A stretch of DNA of 64,000 nucleotides from Pseudomonadota bacterium (lineage in GTDB: Bacteria; Bdellovibrionota; UBA1018; CAIMNF01): assembly GCA_027491115.1 (NCBI GenBank), contig JAIXWV010000028.1, positions 51,857 to 115,856 of the forward strand, written 5' to 3'. The position numbers and the translations under genes are program-made. Under the pieces are notes generated by a model that was not told the origin of the DNA, searched no databases, and saw nothing but the letters and a program-made list of their open reading frames with translations. Positions 27,616 through 36,100 of the stretch are shown here, piece by piece. How positions within the stretch are numbered: position 1 is the stretch's first letter; each line of letters opens with the position of its first letter.

Positions 27616-30576
27616 ATGAGAACGGGGACCATTTTGAAACTACTGATGACAGTGATCCTGACGGCCGCATCGCTGTCGGCCTGTTCTCTCGATCAACGTG
27701 GGCAAGACGGTCTTGTGCGAATTCAACTCAACACGCGTGCTCATTCGGGTGGGCCATCGCGTCTTGGAACCCTGACAGGTGGCGGAATGACCGCACCGAC
27801 TGCAAATTCTTTCTATGTGATCGATGTGGAGGGAGAGGGAATCCCTCGGCAAATCATCGAACCCAGCAAATGTGTAAAGGCGAGTCCGACCAGCAGTGCG
27901 ATGGTTCCGGCTTTGCTTCAACCCGGTGAGGCGGAGCGGACCGAGCTCGAGTTGTTGGTTCCGGTCGGGGCCAATCGAAAAGTGAAGATCGTCCGGGTCG
28001 ATTTAAATATTCCCGCCGGATCTTCGAGCCCTCAGTTCGGAGAGAGTCCGTTCCGGTTCAAAATGAGGAATCCGGGCTATTCAGTTTCCGGAGATATGTT
28101 CGTTCTCGCTGAGGCCACCATACCTTTTTTGAACGGCGATCAGAGTGTGACCTTGATCGAAAAAGCGGTTCCCGAAGCGATTCCGAACTTGTGTCAGGCC
28201 CAAGGAAACAATCAACCCCCGATCGCCAATGCCGATGTGGAGTTGCTCAAGTACGAGCCGTGGGAAGGGTTGGGACCGAACGGGCAAATCAATCCTTATC
28301 GGGCCTGGAACAACACACCCCATTACCTAATGGTCAGAGGAGAGGTGAAGAACAAAGGGGCTTCTCCGCTCGGATTTCCAGCCTGGCCAAATCCTTCTTC
28401 CACTCCTTCTGCCACGCTTGATGGACTCGGTATTGGATGGCCTAATGGTTATTTCTCGCGGCAGACATTGAATTCTCAAGAGAGCGGGTTCTATCAGTGG
28501 GTATTCCCGAACTATTCTCCCGCGCCCACCGGTGCGACCCCATCCCAGGTGCAAATCACCTTACCTTACAGCGGTGGGTCATCGCCCTCGATCGTGCATT
28601 CCTTTCCCTGGGTCATGCACAGTACGCCGGCCCCCATCTCGAATCCTGTGGTTTCCCAGGTCGCGGGCTATGCCAACCTTTACAAAGCCCGCTTGGATTT
28701 CACCCGGAATGGAAGTGTCATTCCAGTGAGGCCCTATGGATCGTTGTATTCCGCCGTCAACACACAGTACGATCTTTCGCCATTCGAGGCCCGGGGGACC
28801 TTGGACAGCTTTGCGCCTGATTCGGGCGCAACCGCCCTGGCGTTGAATTCAGATGAAACGATCATTTTTGTCGCAACTCCGGGCAAGTTCGTGAAGCGGT
28901 ACAACATCACTCAGGCTCCGCCTGCGGCTCCTGTGAGCAGCGTCACGCTTGTGAATGCAGCTACCGCACTTCAAGTGGTGGGGACGAAGGTTCTCATTGC
29001 GGATCAGACCCAGTTTATTCGTGCGTTTGACTATACATTAGCTAGCCCCACTCCCGTGCCGGTGTATGACGGAGGGACGGGAGCGGCCTTCAAGGGAATG
29101 GTTTTGGACTCGGCAGGCGGACTGGTTCTATCTGATTCTGCCAGGCATGTTCTCCTTCGATTGACTCCGACTCAGCTCAATTCGGCGCTGGGTGGAACCG
29201 CACCGGCGCCGGGAAGTGCCACCCTGCTCGCTGGTGAGGTCGGTACGATGGGTAATGTCGACGGACCACTCCTCCCGACTGCCCGATTCAAGAACCCAGG
29301 AGCCATGGCTCGGGATGCATCGGGGAATATTTTGTTGGTGGATGGGGGGAACATGTCCATCCGACGGGTCGTCGTGGGCGGATCTGTCACCACCTTGCCG
29401 TCACCGGTGGCAGCTTTCGCATACGGTAACCCTTCTCAAATTGCGATGAGGGGAGATTCGGTACTGGTTTCCGATTCGAGCCGTCACGTCGTCTACCGGA
29501 TTCCTCCTTCAGGTTCACCTGAAATTTTGGTCGGGAAATACGGGAGTAATGCCGGAAGTGCGACAAGTGGACTCTTACTTGAAGATTCAGCTCAGTCGTC
29601 ACCGAGTGCCCTGGCAACGGGTGCTTCGGGCTCGATCTACATCGGAGACTCCAACAAGGTGAGACGGGCCATGGCTCCTTGTCCGGTTCAAAAGGATATG
29701 GGTGGAGTACCTCCTCGTCCTTTCAACGCAGGAAAAGGCTGCGAGTTTTTTTATCGGGTCTACAACGGAAGTGCATTCGCTCCAGCCAATCACCCCATCA
29801 TGAAGATTGGCTTGAGAGATGGCTCAGGACTTGAAGGATATTATACGCCCCAATTGTCTTTGGCCGGGCACACCTATCCGTCTGGATATGTGGGTGAAGG
29901 AAATGATTTGGTTTACAACCCGACTTTGGCTTCGGCTCTGACGGTGACCCAAGCGGATGTGACCGCCCCGGGAGGCTGGATCCTGCCATCGATGACAGGA
30001 AACACCGTAACCATCGAAGGAGTGTCGATCCGTTCGGATTCGGGAACTTCCACGAATGTCGGGATGGTGACTTTGTCATCTGGGACCCTGGAGCTTTCAT
30101 CCCGCATGGTCAATGGTGCTCCGATTCGGGAATTGGAAATTCTGGTGAAAGCAGTCCCGACCGCAGGTGGGTCGATCGCTTTCTACAAGCAAAGGTTTTC
30201 ATTCGTGCCAGTCATTCCGGCGAATGCGACCTCAAGGCTTTCCATCGGTATCGGTCAGGTCGCTGAAGGGTTCCAGGTCAGTACTTCTTGTGCTTCGTGG
30301 CAGATCCAAGCCTACTATCAGGGCCGGTCCTTGCCTGTGGCATCAGGAAGTCTTGCGAATTTTGGTGTGAACACGTACTCGGCCACCCCGGCAGGGGTGA
30401 TTTCTTTCACTCCGGCGACCGTGGGAACTCTTTCCATCACGAATGCAGTGGCGAAATACAAGAGTCTCGATGGAGATGTGGGAGCTCCCGCCGCCTCATG
30501 GAGTGGTACGGTGGTCTCTTCCTTGACTTGCTCCCTGAATGCCGTAGCTGGAGCCGTCAACAACGTCGCGAACTGA
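27616..30576 (+). CDS. Large NHL-repeat lipoprotein
   Basis: A 986-residue lipoprotein. ATG 27616 has an AGGGGATC ribosome-binding site and starts a lipoprotein signal (LTAASLSACS). The track start at 27595 overlaps the FecR gene stop but lacks as good a site. The first about 400 residues are Ser/Pro-rich with beta-type character. Residues about 400-700 contain NHL/SMP-30-like propeller repeats (ARFKNPGAMARDASGNILLVDGGNMSIRRV and the following PSQIA...VLVSDSSRHVVYRI). The C-terminal about 280 residues are further beta-rich domains. Propellers of this type bind proteins or sugars. It is cotranscribed with the FecR-domain gene, and a surface location is plausible. Confidence 0.8.
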   Translation: MRTGTILKLLMTVILTAASLSACSLDQRGQDGLVRIQLNTRAHSGGPSRLGTLTGGGMTAPTANSFYVIDVEGEGIPRQIIEPSKCVKASPTSSAMVPALLQPGEAERTELELLVPVGANRKVKIVRVDLNIPAGSSSPQFGESPFRFKMRNPGYSVSGDMFVLAEATIPFLNGDQSVTLIEKAVPEAIPNLCQAQGNNQPPIANADVELLKYEPWEGLGPNGQINPYRAWNNTPHYLMVRGEVKNKGASPLGFPAWPNPSSTPSATLDGLGIGWPNGYFSRQTLNSQESGFYQWVFPNYSPAPTGATPSQVQITLPYSGGSSPSIVHSFPWVMHSTPAPISNPVVSQVAGYANLYKARLDFTRNGSVIPVRPYGSLYSAVNTQYDLSPFEARGTLDSFAPDSGATALALNSDETIIFVATPGKFVKRYNITQAPPAAPVSSVTLVNAATALQVVGTKVLIADQTQFIRAFDYTLASPTPVPVYDGGTGAAFKGMVLDSAGGLVLSDSARHVLLRLTPTQLNSALGGTAPAPGSATLLAGEVGTMGNVDGPLLPTARFKNPGAMARDASGNILLVDGGNMSIRRVVVGGSVTTLPSPVAAFAYGNPSQIAMRGDSVLVSDSSRHVVYRIPPSGSPEILVGKYGSNAGSATSGLLLEDSAQSSPSALATGASGSIYIGDSNKVRRAMAPCPVQKDMGGVPPRPFNAGKGCEFFYRVYNGSAFAPANHPIMKIGLRDGSGLEGYYTPQLSLAGHTYPSGYVGEGNDLVYNPTLASALTVTQADVTAPGGWILPSMTGNTVTIEGVSIRSDSGTSTNVGMVTLSSGTLELSSRMVNGAPIRELEILVKAVPTAGGSIAFYKQRFSFVPVIPANATSRLSIGIGQVAEGFQVSTSCASWQIQAYYQGRSLPVASGSLANFGVNTYSATPAGVISFTPATVGTLSITNAVAKYKSLDGDVGAPAASWSGTVVSSLTCSLNAVAGAVNNVAN

Positions 30577-30597
30577 TCTCGAGGTTTGATTCCGGGA

Positions 30598-31443
30598 TCA
30601 GTGCATGAGCCCGTGAATCTTGAGCTTCTCGAGCAGGGTCACGCGCTCCATACGTGCGGCGCGTGCGGTCTTGTCGAGATCGTGATTGAAGCTCTTGAGC
30701 AGTTCCGAGAGGTAGATCTTTTCGAATTCGGAGCGCGTAGCTTGGAAATTGATCTTGTCGTGTCCGAAATCAGGTAGATCCCGGAGTTCGATCCGCTCGG
30801 AATCGCAGGACACGGCCGCCATGCGGAGGACGTTCCGGAGCTCACGGAGGTTGCCGGGCCAGTCGTAATCGCGGAGCTTGCGCCAAGCGGTTTCGGAGTA
30901 GCCCTTGATGTGCTCTTTGTGAAGCTCCTGGGTGATCTCTTGGAGGATCCCCATGGCGATGTCTTCGAACTCGTCTTCACGCTCAGCGAGGTTCGGCATT
31001 TCGATGCGGTTCTTCGAGAGACGCAAGAGAAGTTCATCATTGAACATGCCGGCGCGGGCACGGGAATCGATCTGCGGAACCGCGGTCGCAATGATCCGGA
31101 CATTGGCGATCATCGGAACGTTCACGCCTTTGTCCGATTGGGAGACCGCACGGGTCTTCAGGAAGTTCAGCACCACCAGCTGTTCAGAAACCGGATAGTT
31201 GGCGATGTCGTCGACGATCAGGGTTCCGCCGTTGCAGTCGCGGATTTGCTCGGCGATGGTACGATCCCGTGTAGCCATGATGCAGATCTGGGCGGCGCGA
31301 GGAGAATTCTTGTGAATCCATTTTGCGAGAGCACCTTTACCGGTTCCTGTACCACCGATCACCAGTACGGGTTCATCATCAGATTGGGCGGCCGACAGTG
31401 CGATTTTTCGTTGGGACGAAGGAATGAAATAGACCATGCTCAT
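30598..31443 (-). CDS. AAA+ regulator of the sigma54-activator type lacking the GAFTGA loop
   Basis: A 281-residue protein made of an AAA+ domain and a Fis-type DNA-binding C terminus (about 240-281, SFNHDLDKTARAARMERVTL). Walker A is GGTGTGKG at 30-37. Walker B is LIVDDI at 75-80, with Asp in place of the catalytic Glu. An arginine-finger region (LLLRLSKNRIEMPNLAERE) and sensor II WPGNLRELRNVL are present. The segment between Walker A and B is about 20 residues shorter than in NtrC-family proteins, and no GAFTGA motif exists, so it should not be able to remodel sigma54 polymerase. It has no N-terminal sensor domain. It may repress, or act on DNA or another partner. Confidence 0.85.
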   Translation of the reverse strand: MSMVYFIPSSQRKIALSAAQSDDEPVLVIGGTGTGKGALAKWIHKNSPRAAQICIMATRDRTIAEQIRDCNGGTLIVDDIANYPVSEQLVVLNFLKTRAVSQSDKGVNVPMIANVRIIATAVPQIDSRARAGMFNDELLLRLSKNRIEMPNLAEREDEFEDIAMGILQEITQELHKEHIKGYSETAWRKLRDYDWPGNLRELRNVLRMAAVSCDSERIELRDLPDFGHDKINFQATRSEFEKIYLSELLKSFNHDLDKTARAARMERVTLLEKLKIHGLMH

Positions 31444-31557
31444 AGTGTCTTTCGAGTATAGCGGAAATGGGTCGGGTTCACCAAGGGCAATTAGCGTCAG
31501 AAACTTAACGATTTCGGCTTGTTTTCAATGCAGATACACTTGGGTCTCGGAGGTCCT

Positions 31558-32346
31558 ATGAAGACATTTTGGCCGGTGGTGGTGTTCTCGTTCCTGATGG
31601 TCACGGAATCCCACGGTCGTGGATTCGGTGTTCGTGAGGACCTGGTGCAGGTGGCAAACGGGCAAGGTGTTGCGGCACCGAGCTTTCACGGAGCGCTTTT
31701 CGGGCAGAATCCGGCGGGCTTGGTCCAGAACCAACGTCTCAAGATCCAAGGTGGCGTCGCGGCACTGGATGATTCCACGACGAACCTGAAGGGTTCCGGA
31801 GCGGTCCTGGCTGGAAACGGTGTCCTGGGTGCCGGAGTCGGTTATTCCCAGTTCGACTCCGGAGCTTACGCGTCAGGAACCGGTGCCCTTCATTGGGGCG
31901 CCGCAGGAACCCTGCAATCCCTGGCGACCACCCTCGGCATTTCCGGTCGGAGCGTCTCGGGTGCTTCGAGCTATGATGTCGGACTTTTCTTCGATTTCAT
32001 TCCGAGAACCCGCATTGCCGCCCTGGCCAAGGATGTCGGAAATGGCTTGCACCTGGTCGGGGCCGGCCTTCAGTTCATGGTGGATTCCATGGTGGATCTC
32101 GTGATCGATGCGGACTATGAAACCCGCCTCAAACAAGGGGTGGTGAAGCCCGGATTTACCTTGCACACGGATCGGGTCCAATTCACCGCCGCCTATGGCT
32201 TCCGCTATGTCGGAACCACAGACCAGTTCGTCTACTCCAGGATGACAGCCGGAATCGGGATCCGGATCGCCGATTCCATCCTACTCCAGTACCAGTACCG
32301 GAGCTTGCCGCAGCACCTGGTCGGTTTGACTTTGCGCCTGAACTGA
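31558..32346 (+). CDS. Predicted outer-membrane protein
   Basis: A 262-residue exported protein. ATG 31558 follows a GGAGG ribosome-binding site at 5-6 nt and starts the signal peptide (MKTFWPVVVFSFLMVTESHG). The track begins 13 codons earlier. The body is rich in Gly and alternating hydrophobic residues, with FGQNPAGLVQ near the N terminus, a pattern seen in FadL/OmpP1-like and PorV-like barrels. It ends with VGLTLRLN rather than an aromatic residue. No specific function is assigned. It lies divergent from the AAA+ regulator gene across about 110 bp, so regulation by that protein is conceivable but unproven. Confidence 0.7.
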   Translation: MKTFWPVVVFSFLMVTESHGRGFGVREDLVQVANGQGVAAPSFHGALFGQNPAGLVQNQRLKIQGGVAALDDSTTNLKGSGAVLAGNGVLGAGVGYSQFDSGAYASGTGALHWGAAGTLQSLATTLGISGRSVSGASSYDVGLFFDFIPRTRIAALAKDVGNGLHLVGAGLQFMVDSMVDLVIDADYETRLKQGVVKPGFTLHTDRVQFTAAYGFRYVGTTDQFVYSRMTAGIGIRIADSILLQYQYRSLPQHLVGLTLRLN

Positions 32347-32363
32347 CTTAGCGTTTTGGCACT

Positions 32364-33086
32364 ATGAAAACCCTGACCGAATTCTCAGGATTCGTCCTGA
32401 AAGACGCCGTTGCCAAAAAAGCCGCCCTCCTTGCCGAAGGGAAGACCGAAGAAGAGGCTCAAGCCCAGATTCTCGAGATGCTCAAGCTGGACGAAGCCAA
32501 GGCCGGCTTTTACAAGAACGTGGTCGACATGACCAGTTCGCGGATGGACCGGGTCAAGCGGGTGGTCGTGGCGCTCAAGGCGACCGAGACCGAGAAGGTT
32601 CCGGAGTCCTACACCGAGCGTGAAGGGCATTTTTATCTGATCGAGTATTTTCACTCGGCCGATCAACGCACGAGTTCCGCTCGTTCCGGCGATGACGATC
32701 GTCGTGGGGGCCGCCGTGACGGACGCCGCGACGGACGCTCAGGCGATCGCAAGGGGCGCGGAGATCAGCGTGACGGTGCGGGTCGTCCTCCTCGGGGTGA
32801 TCGCCCGGCCCCTCGCACCGATGCAAAATTCAAAACGGATGGTGTTGCCAGTAAAGAAGCAGGCGCTCCACGTCCGGCCCGCGCACCCAGGCCTCCGCGT
32901 GAGCCCCGGGCTCCACAAGCGCCACGCGCACCTCGCGCTCCCAGAGCTCCCCGCGCTCCACAGGGACCGAAAGGCGCAGGTGAGCTTCGTTTGGTTCTGA
33001 AGGGGCAATCCGAGACCCGTCTTCAGGGTTCGGCGCCGGCGGATGCTCCAGCGGCTCCGGTCACTTCTGAAGCGCCACAGGCATAG
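32364..33086 (+). CDS. Protein with Arg/Gly- and Ala/Pro/Arg-rich tail, unknown function
   Basis: A 240-residue protein. The first about 100 residues are an ordered, mostly helical domain (FSGFVLKDAVAKKAALLAEG through EREGHFYLIEYF). The rest is strongly basic and repetitive: an RGG/RDGR-type stretch (GGRRDGRRDGRSGDRKGRG), then APR repeats (APRAPRAPRAPRAP). Such tails commonly bind RNA or DNA; that is inference. No ribosome-binding site is obvious at ATG 32364. It follows the outer-membrane protein gene by 17 bp. Its 3' end overlaps the convergent secreted-protein gene by 26 bp. Confidence 0.7.
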   Translation: MKTLTEFSGFVLKDAVAKKAALLAEGKTEEEAQAQILEMLKLDEAKAGFYKNVVDMTSSRMDRVKRVVVALKATETEKVPESYTEREGHFYLIEYFHSADQRTSSARSGDDDRRGGRRDGRRDGRSGDRKGRGDQRDGAGRPPRGDRPAPRTDAKFKTDGVASKEAGAPRPARAPRPPREPRAPQAPRAPRAPRAPRAPQGPKGAGELRLVLKGQSETRLQGSAPADAPAAPVTSEAPQA

Positions 33087-33495
33087 CGTTCATCGGTCCG
33101 ACCGACTCGGGCTTCGGGAAAGCACGCATCACGGTCTTCAGGTCCGTGGACTCCGTACGGTATTCGAATACGGTACGCGGGAGGCTCGATTCGCCCTCGA
33201 GGTGGACGAGCTCCACTTTGAGACCGGCTTTTTCGAGCTCCGATTCAACGGTTTTCGTGATGATGATCGCGTCGGGAGCCTTGCTGAACAAGGAATCGTT
33301 CGAAGGGGCGTAGCCCATCTTTTTGAGCGTCAGGCGGACAAAACGGGCTTCCTCGGCGTTCAGGTTGTCGAGCACGTGGACTTTCAGGGCAGGAGCCGCA
33401 GCGGTAGCGGCAGAGGCGGCCTGAGGGAGCAAAAAGGAGCCCAGGATGCAGATGAAACCGAAGAACTTGATGTTTTGAATTCCGAACTGCTTCAT
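33061..33495 (-). CDS. Small secreted protein, unknown function
   Basis: A 144-residue exported protein starting at ATG 33495, where a signal peptide begins (MKQFGIQNIKFFGFICILGSFLLPQAASA). The track's 31 upstream residues are not part of it. The mature part reads VHVLDNLNAEEARFVRLTLKKMGY and later DAIIITKTVESELEKAGLKVELV, an alpha/beta pattern resembling small periplasmic domains. No family is recognised. Its last 26 bases overlap the convergent Arg-rich gene. It follows the methyltransferase gene on the same strand by about 96 bp. Confidence 0.65.
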   Translation of the reverse strand: MKQFGIQNIKFFGFICILGSFLLPQAASAATAAAPALKVHVLDNLNAEEARFVRLTLKKMGYAPSNDSLFSKAPDAIIITKTVESELEKAGLKVELVHLEGESSLPRTVFEYRTESTDLKTVMRAFPKPESVGPMNAMPVALQK

Positions 33496-33591
33496 ACCCG
33501 GATCTAAAGCGAAAGGTGTGCCAGCCCCGGCTCGAATCCGGAGGGGGTTCAGAGCGGATCCCTGACCAGACGGAAAAGGGGTGTACAAACT

Positions 33592-34554
33592 TTAGACAGA
33601 GCGGAGGTAGAAACCCTTCAGGTAGCGCTGTTTCGGGTCCAAGGGGGTCGGAAAGCTCTCGGGCAAATCCACCCGACCCAACCATTGGAGGCGGGTTCCT
33701 GTCTGCCGGGCGGCGTTCTCGACTTCGCTCAAGAATGCCCGCTCCGGAATGTTCTCTGAGTTGATCGAGGTGACGAGAACCCCGTTCTTTGCGAGGAGAG
33801 GCAGGATCAGACCGTGGAGTCGGGCCAAGTCCTTTCCGGTCGAAAAGGCACCCGTCTTGGTTCTCGAAAAGGAGGGCGGATCACACAGGATGGTGTCGTA
33901 CTCGAGCCCTTTTTTCTTCAGACGAGGCAACCAATCGAACACATCACCGAAAATAAAATCGCCTTTGGATCTGATGAGCGAGGCTTGATCCCAGTTCTCC
34001 TTGGCCCACTCGATGGTGGGCTTGGAAAGGTCGAGTGTGGTGACGCTCGACGCTCCTCCGGCACCCGCGGCGACCGAGAGTGCCCCAGTGTAAGAGAACA
34101 GATTCAGGACACGCTTGTCTTTTTGGGTCCGGGTCAACCAGCGCCGGAGAGGTGCATGATCGAGAAAGAGCCCCGGGTGCTTGGTGTTTTTCATTTGCAC
34201 CAGATACGGGATACCAAACTCCTTCACCACGAATTTTCCCTCGCGGACTTCACCGTCCAACGGAACGGAGTCCGCTTCACTGGCCACTTCGGATCGGTCC
34301 ATGAGGACGATCCCGCGACACCGTTCGGGGAGCTTTTGTTGAAGAAGGGCCACCAAACTCTTCAAGACCTTGTCTGGAATCGGAGCCCATTGGGTGATCC
34401 ACGCCTGGTCCGAAAAAATATCGATCGCGATTTGGGACCCGATTGCATCGGAGCTCTCCCCGGGACCATAAAAAACCCGGAGAGCGTCCGTCTCGTCGAA
34501 GAGCCGGAGCGAAGATCTGAGTTCGAGTGCCGAGATCAATTCTTTTTCAAGCAT
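33592..34554 (-). CDS. Class I SAM-dependent rRNA methyltransferase (RlmI/RlmK-like)
   Basis: A 320-residue methyltransferase with the Rossmann motif VLNLFSYTGALSVAAGAGGA, an acidic SAM-binding residue in TTLDLSKPTIEWAKENW, and the base-binding motif DTILCDPPSFSR. The upstream LFLDHAPLRRWL is characteristic of the RlmI/RlmK group that methylates 23S rRNA bases. It lacks an evident N-terminal PUA domain. The exact target base is not assignable. It overlaps the upstream pseudouridine synthase gene by 8 bp, making a two-gene RNA-modification operon. Confidence 0.88.
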   Translation of the reverse strand: MLEKELISALELRSSLRLFDETDALRVFYGPGESSDAIGSQIAIDIFSDQAWITQWAPIPDKVLKSLVALLQQKLPERCRGIVLMDRSEVASEADSVPLDGEVREGKFVVKEFGIPYLVQMKNTKHPGLFLDHAPLRRWLTRTQKDKRVLNLFSYTGALSVAAGAGGASSVTTLDLSKPTIEWAKENWDQASLIRSKGDFIFGDVFDWLPRLKKKGLEYDTILCDPPSFSRTKTGAFSTGKDLARLHGLILPLLAKNGVLVTSINSENIPERAFLSEVENAARQTGTRLQWLGRVDLPESFPTPLDPKQRYLKGFYLRSV

Positions 34555-35179
34555 GTTTCAAGTGCTCCCACAATGTGACGAGATCCGGAGCCAAGGGAGA
34601 TTCGAACTTCCCGACAGGGGTCTCCAGAGAAAACGCATGGAGGCAGACCCGTTCCGACGGACGCCCTCCGAAAGCCTTGTCCCCCAGCAGAGGGAATCCG
34701 GCCTTGGCCGCGTGCTCCCGAATTTGATGAAAGCGCCCGGTGAGGGGGGTGGCTTGCCCGAGAAAAACTCCCGATGCGGATTCGATCACCTCGAATAGGG
34801 TCTGCGCAGGCTTACCATCGACTGGGGTGCGGATCTGGATCGCCGGGCGGGAGGGGACTGGAGATGCGATAAAATGGTAGATTTTTTTGGCAACTCGATT
34901 CTGAAACCAGAGACAGCCTTCACGGTGGGCTTTCGGATTCCGAGCCACGAGCATCACGCCACTCGTGAATCGATCGAGCCGGTGGATCATGTAGGCGGCT
35001 CCGGACGGGCTCTGCTTCAACCAATCACTCACCACCTGATCGGTGGGGCCCGGGTGCCGGGCTGGAACACTCAACCATCCTGCCGGCTTGTCGACAGCCA
35101 CAAAGTCCTCGTTTTCAAAAAGAATGCGGGGAGAGGCTTCCATTCGCTCGAGCTTATCTTCATTGAGAGGCACCGTCAA
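34547..35179 (-). CDS. RluA-family RNA pseudouridine synthase
   Basis: A 210-residue pseudouridine synthase without an S4 domain. The catalytic motif MIHRLDRFTSGVMLVAR contains the essential Asp. VAVDKPAGWLSVPA and GRFHQIREHAAKAGFPLLGD are the other conserved motifs of the RluA class. The substrate could be tRNA or rRNA; small S4-less members include TruC- and RluA-like enzymes. The start is 35179 or the ATG 12 codons downstream (MEASPRILF); neither is decisive. It is divergent from the ZIP transporter gene by 18 bp. Confidence 0.9.
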   Translation of the reverse strand: MTVPLNEDKLERMEASPRILFENEDFVAVDKPAGWLSVPARHPGPTDQVVSDWLKQSPSGAAYMIHRLDRFTSGVMLVARNPKAHREGCLWFQNRVAKKIYHFIASPVPSRPAIQIRTPVDGKPAQTLFEVIESASGVFLGQATPLTGRFHQIREHAAKAGFPLLGDKAFGGRPSERVCLHAFSLETPVGKFESPLAPDLVTLWEHLKHA

Positions 35180-35197
35180 ATGCGGTAGCCTGAAAGC

Positions 35198-36100
35198 ATG
35201 ATTCTACTCCTGGCTTCCTTGGTGATTGCCCTGTCCATGATCTTGCTTGGCATGTGGATCATGAGTCGTGCCGGTCGACATGTGAACATGGACCGACTTC
35301 AAGTGTTCATCGCAGTGGCGACCGGATTCATGATGGCGATCCTTTTTCTCGATCTCCTTCCCGAAAACATCGAGGTTTATCCTTCCGGCGCCCGGTCATT
35401 TTTCCAGTGGTCCTTGTTAGGCATGGGGCTCGTCATTGTTTTTGAACGCTACGGGGTGCCCCGTCTGCGGTTCGTGGACCGGTTTTTTTCCACAGACCAA
35501 GAAACCCTCCGTCGGATCGAAACCCACGATGAGCATGTCCATGAGTCCCACGGGCAGGAGGTCCACAGTCACCACGAACATCACGACCTGGAAGAAGCGA
35601 CCCATTGCGCTCACTCCCATGAACATGGACACCTCCATCAGCACACTCACCTCGAGGTGCTCGGGCATGGAGAAGTGTGCTCGGCGATCGCGTGCTTCAT
35701 GATTTGTGCCTTCTTCGACGGGGTGGCGCTATCCTCGGTTCAAGCTGTGGACCAAAAGCTCGGCGTGATTCTGGTCATCGGCGTGATCCTGCACCTCCTA
35801 CCAGAGGGGGTGCTCTCCGGAGCCATGGCGCTCGCCGGTGGCGCGAGTGTCCGTTCCGCGCAGAAAGTCTTGTTCTTCATCGGGGGAGCTTTTCTGGCCG
35901 GTTCCCTGATTCCCCACATTTTCAAGGGCTTTGAAAGTACCTTCTTAGCGCTCTCCACCGGGATCCTGATTTTCGTGACGCTCGTTCAATTGCTTCCAAC
36001 CGCACTGAAGCTTCGTTTTGCGCCGGGATGGATTTTTGCTGGAGCGGGAGTGTACTACGGTTCCCGCGCGGTACTGGTTCTACTGGGAGTGCATTCCTGA
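35198..36100 (+). CDS. ZIP-family divalent metal transporter
   Basis: A 300-residue inner-membrane protein with about eight hydrophobic segments and a long histidine-rich loop (HEHVHESHGQEVHSHHEHHD and following) between TM3 and TM4, the classic metal-sensing or metal-binding loop of ZIP transporters. The metal-site helices read AFFDGVALSS and LHLLPEGVLSGAMALAG, matching the family HxxPEG pattern. Zinc is the most likely substrate, with iron or manganese as alternatives. The stop overlaps the photolyase start (ATGA), so the two genes are translationally coupled. Confidence 0.9.
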   Translation: MILLLASLVIALSMILLGMWIMSRAGRHVNMDRLQVFIAVATGFMMAILFLDLLPENIEVYPSGARSFFQWSLLGMGLVIVFERYGVPRLRFVDRFFSTDQETLRRIETHDEHVHESHGQEVHSHHEHHDLEEATHCAHSHEHGHLHQHTHLEVLGHGEVCSAIACFMICAFFDGVALSSVQAVDQKLGVILVIGVILHLLPEGVLSGAMALAGGASVRSAQKVLFFIGGAFLAGSLIPHIFKGFESTFLALSTGILIFVTLVQLLPTALKLRFAPGWIFAGAGVYYGSRAVLVLLGVHS

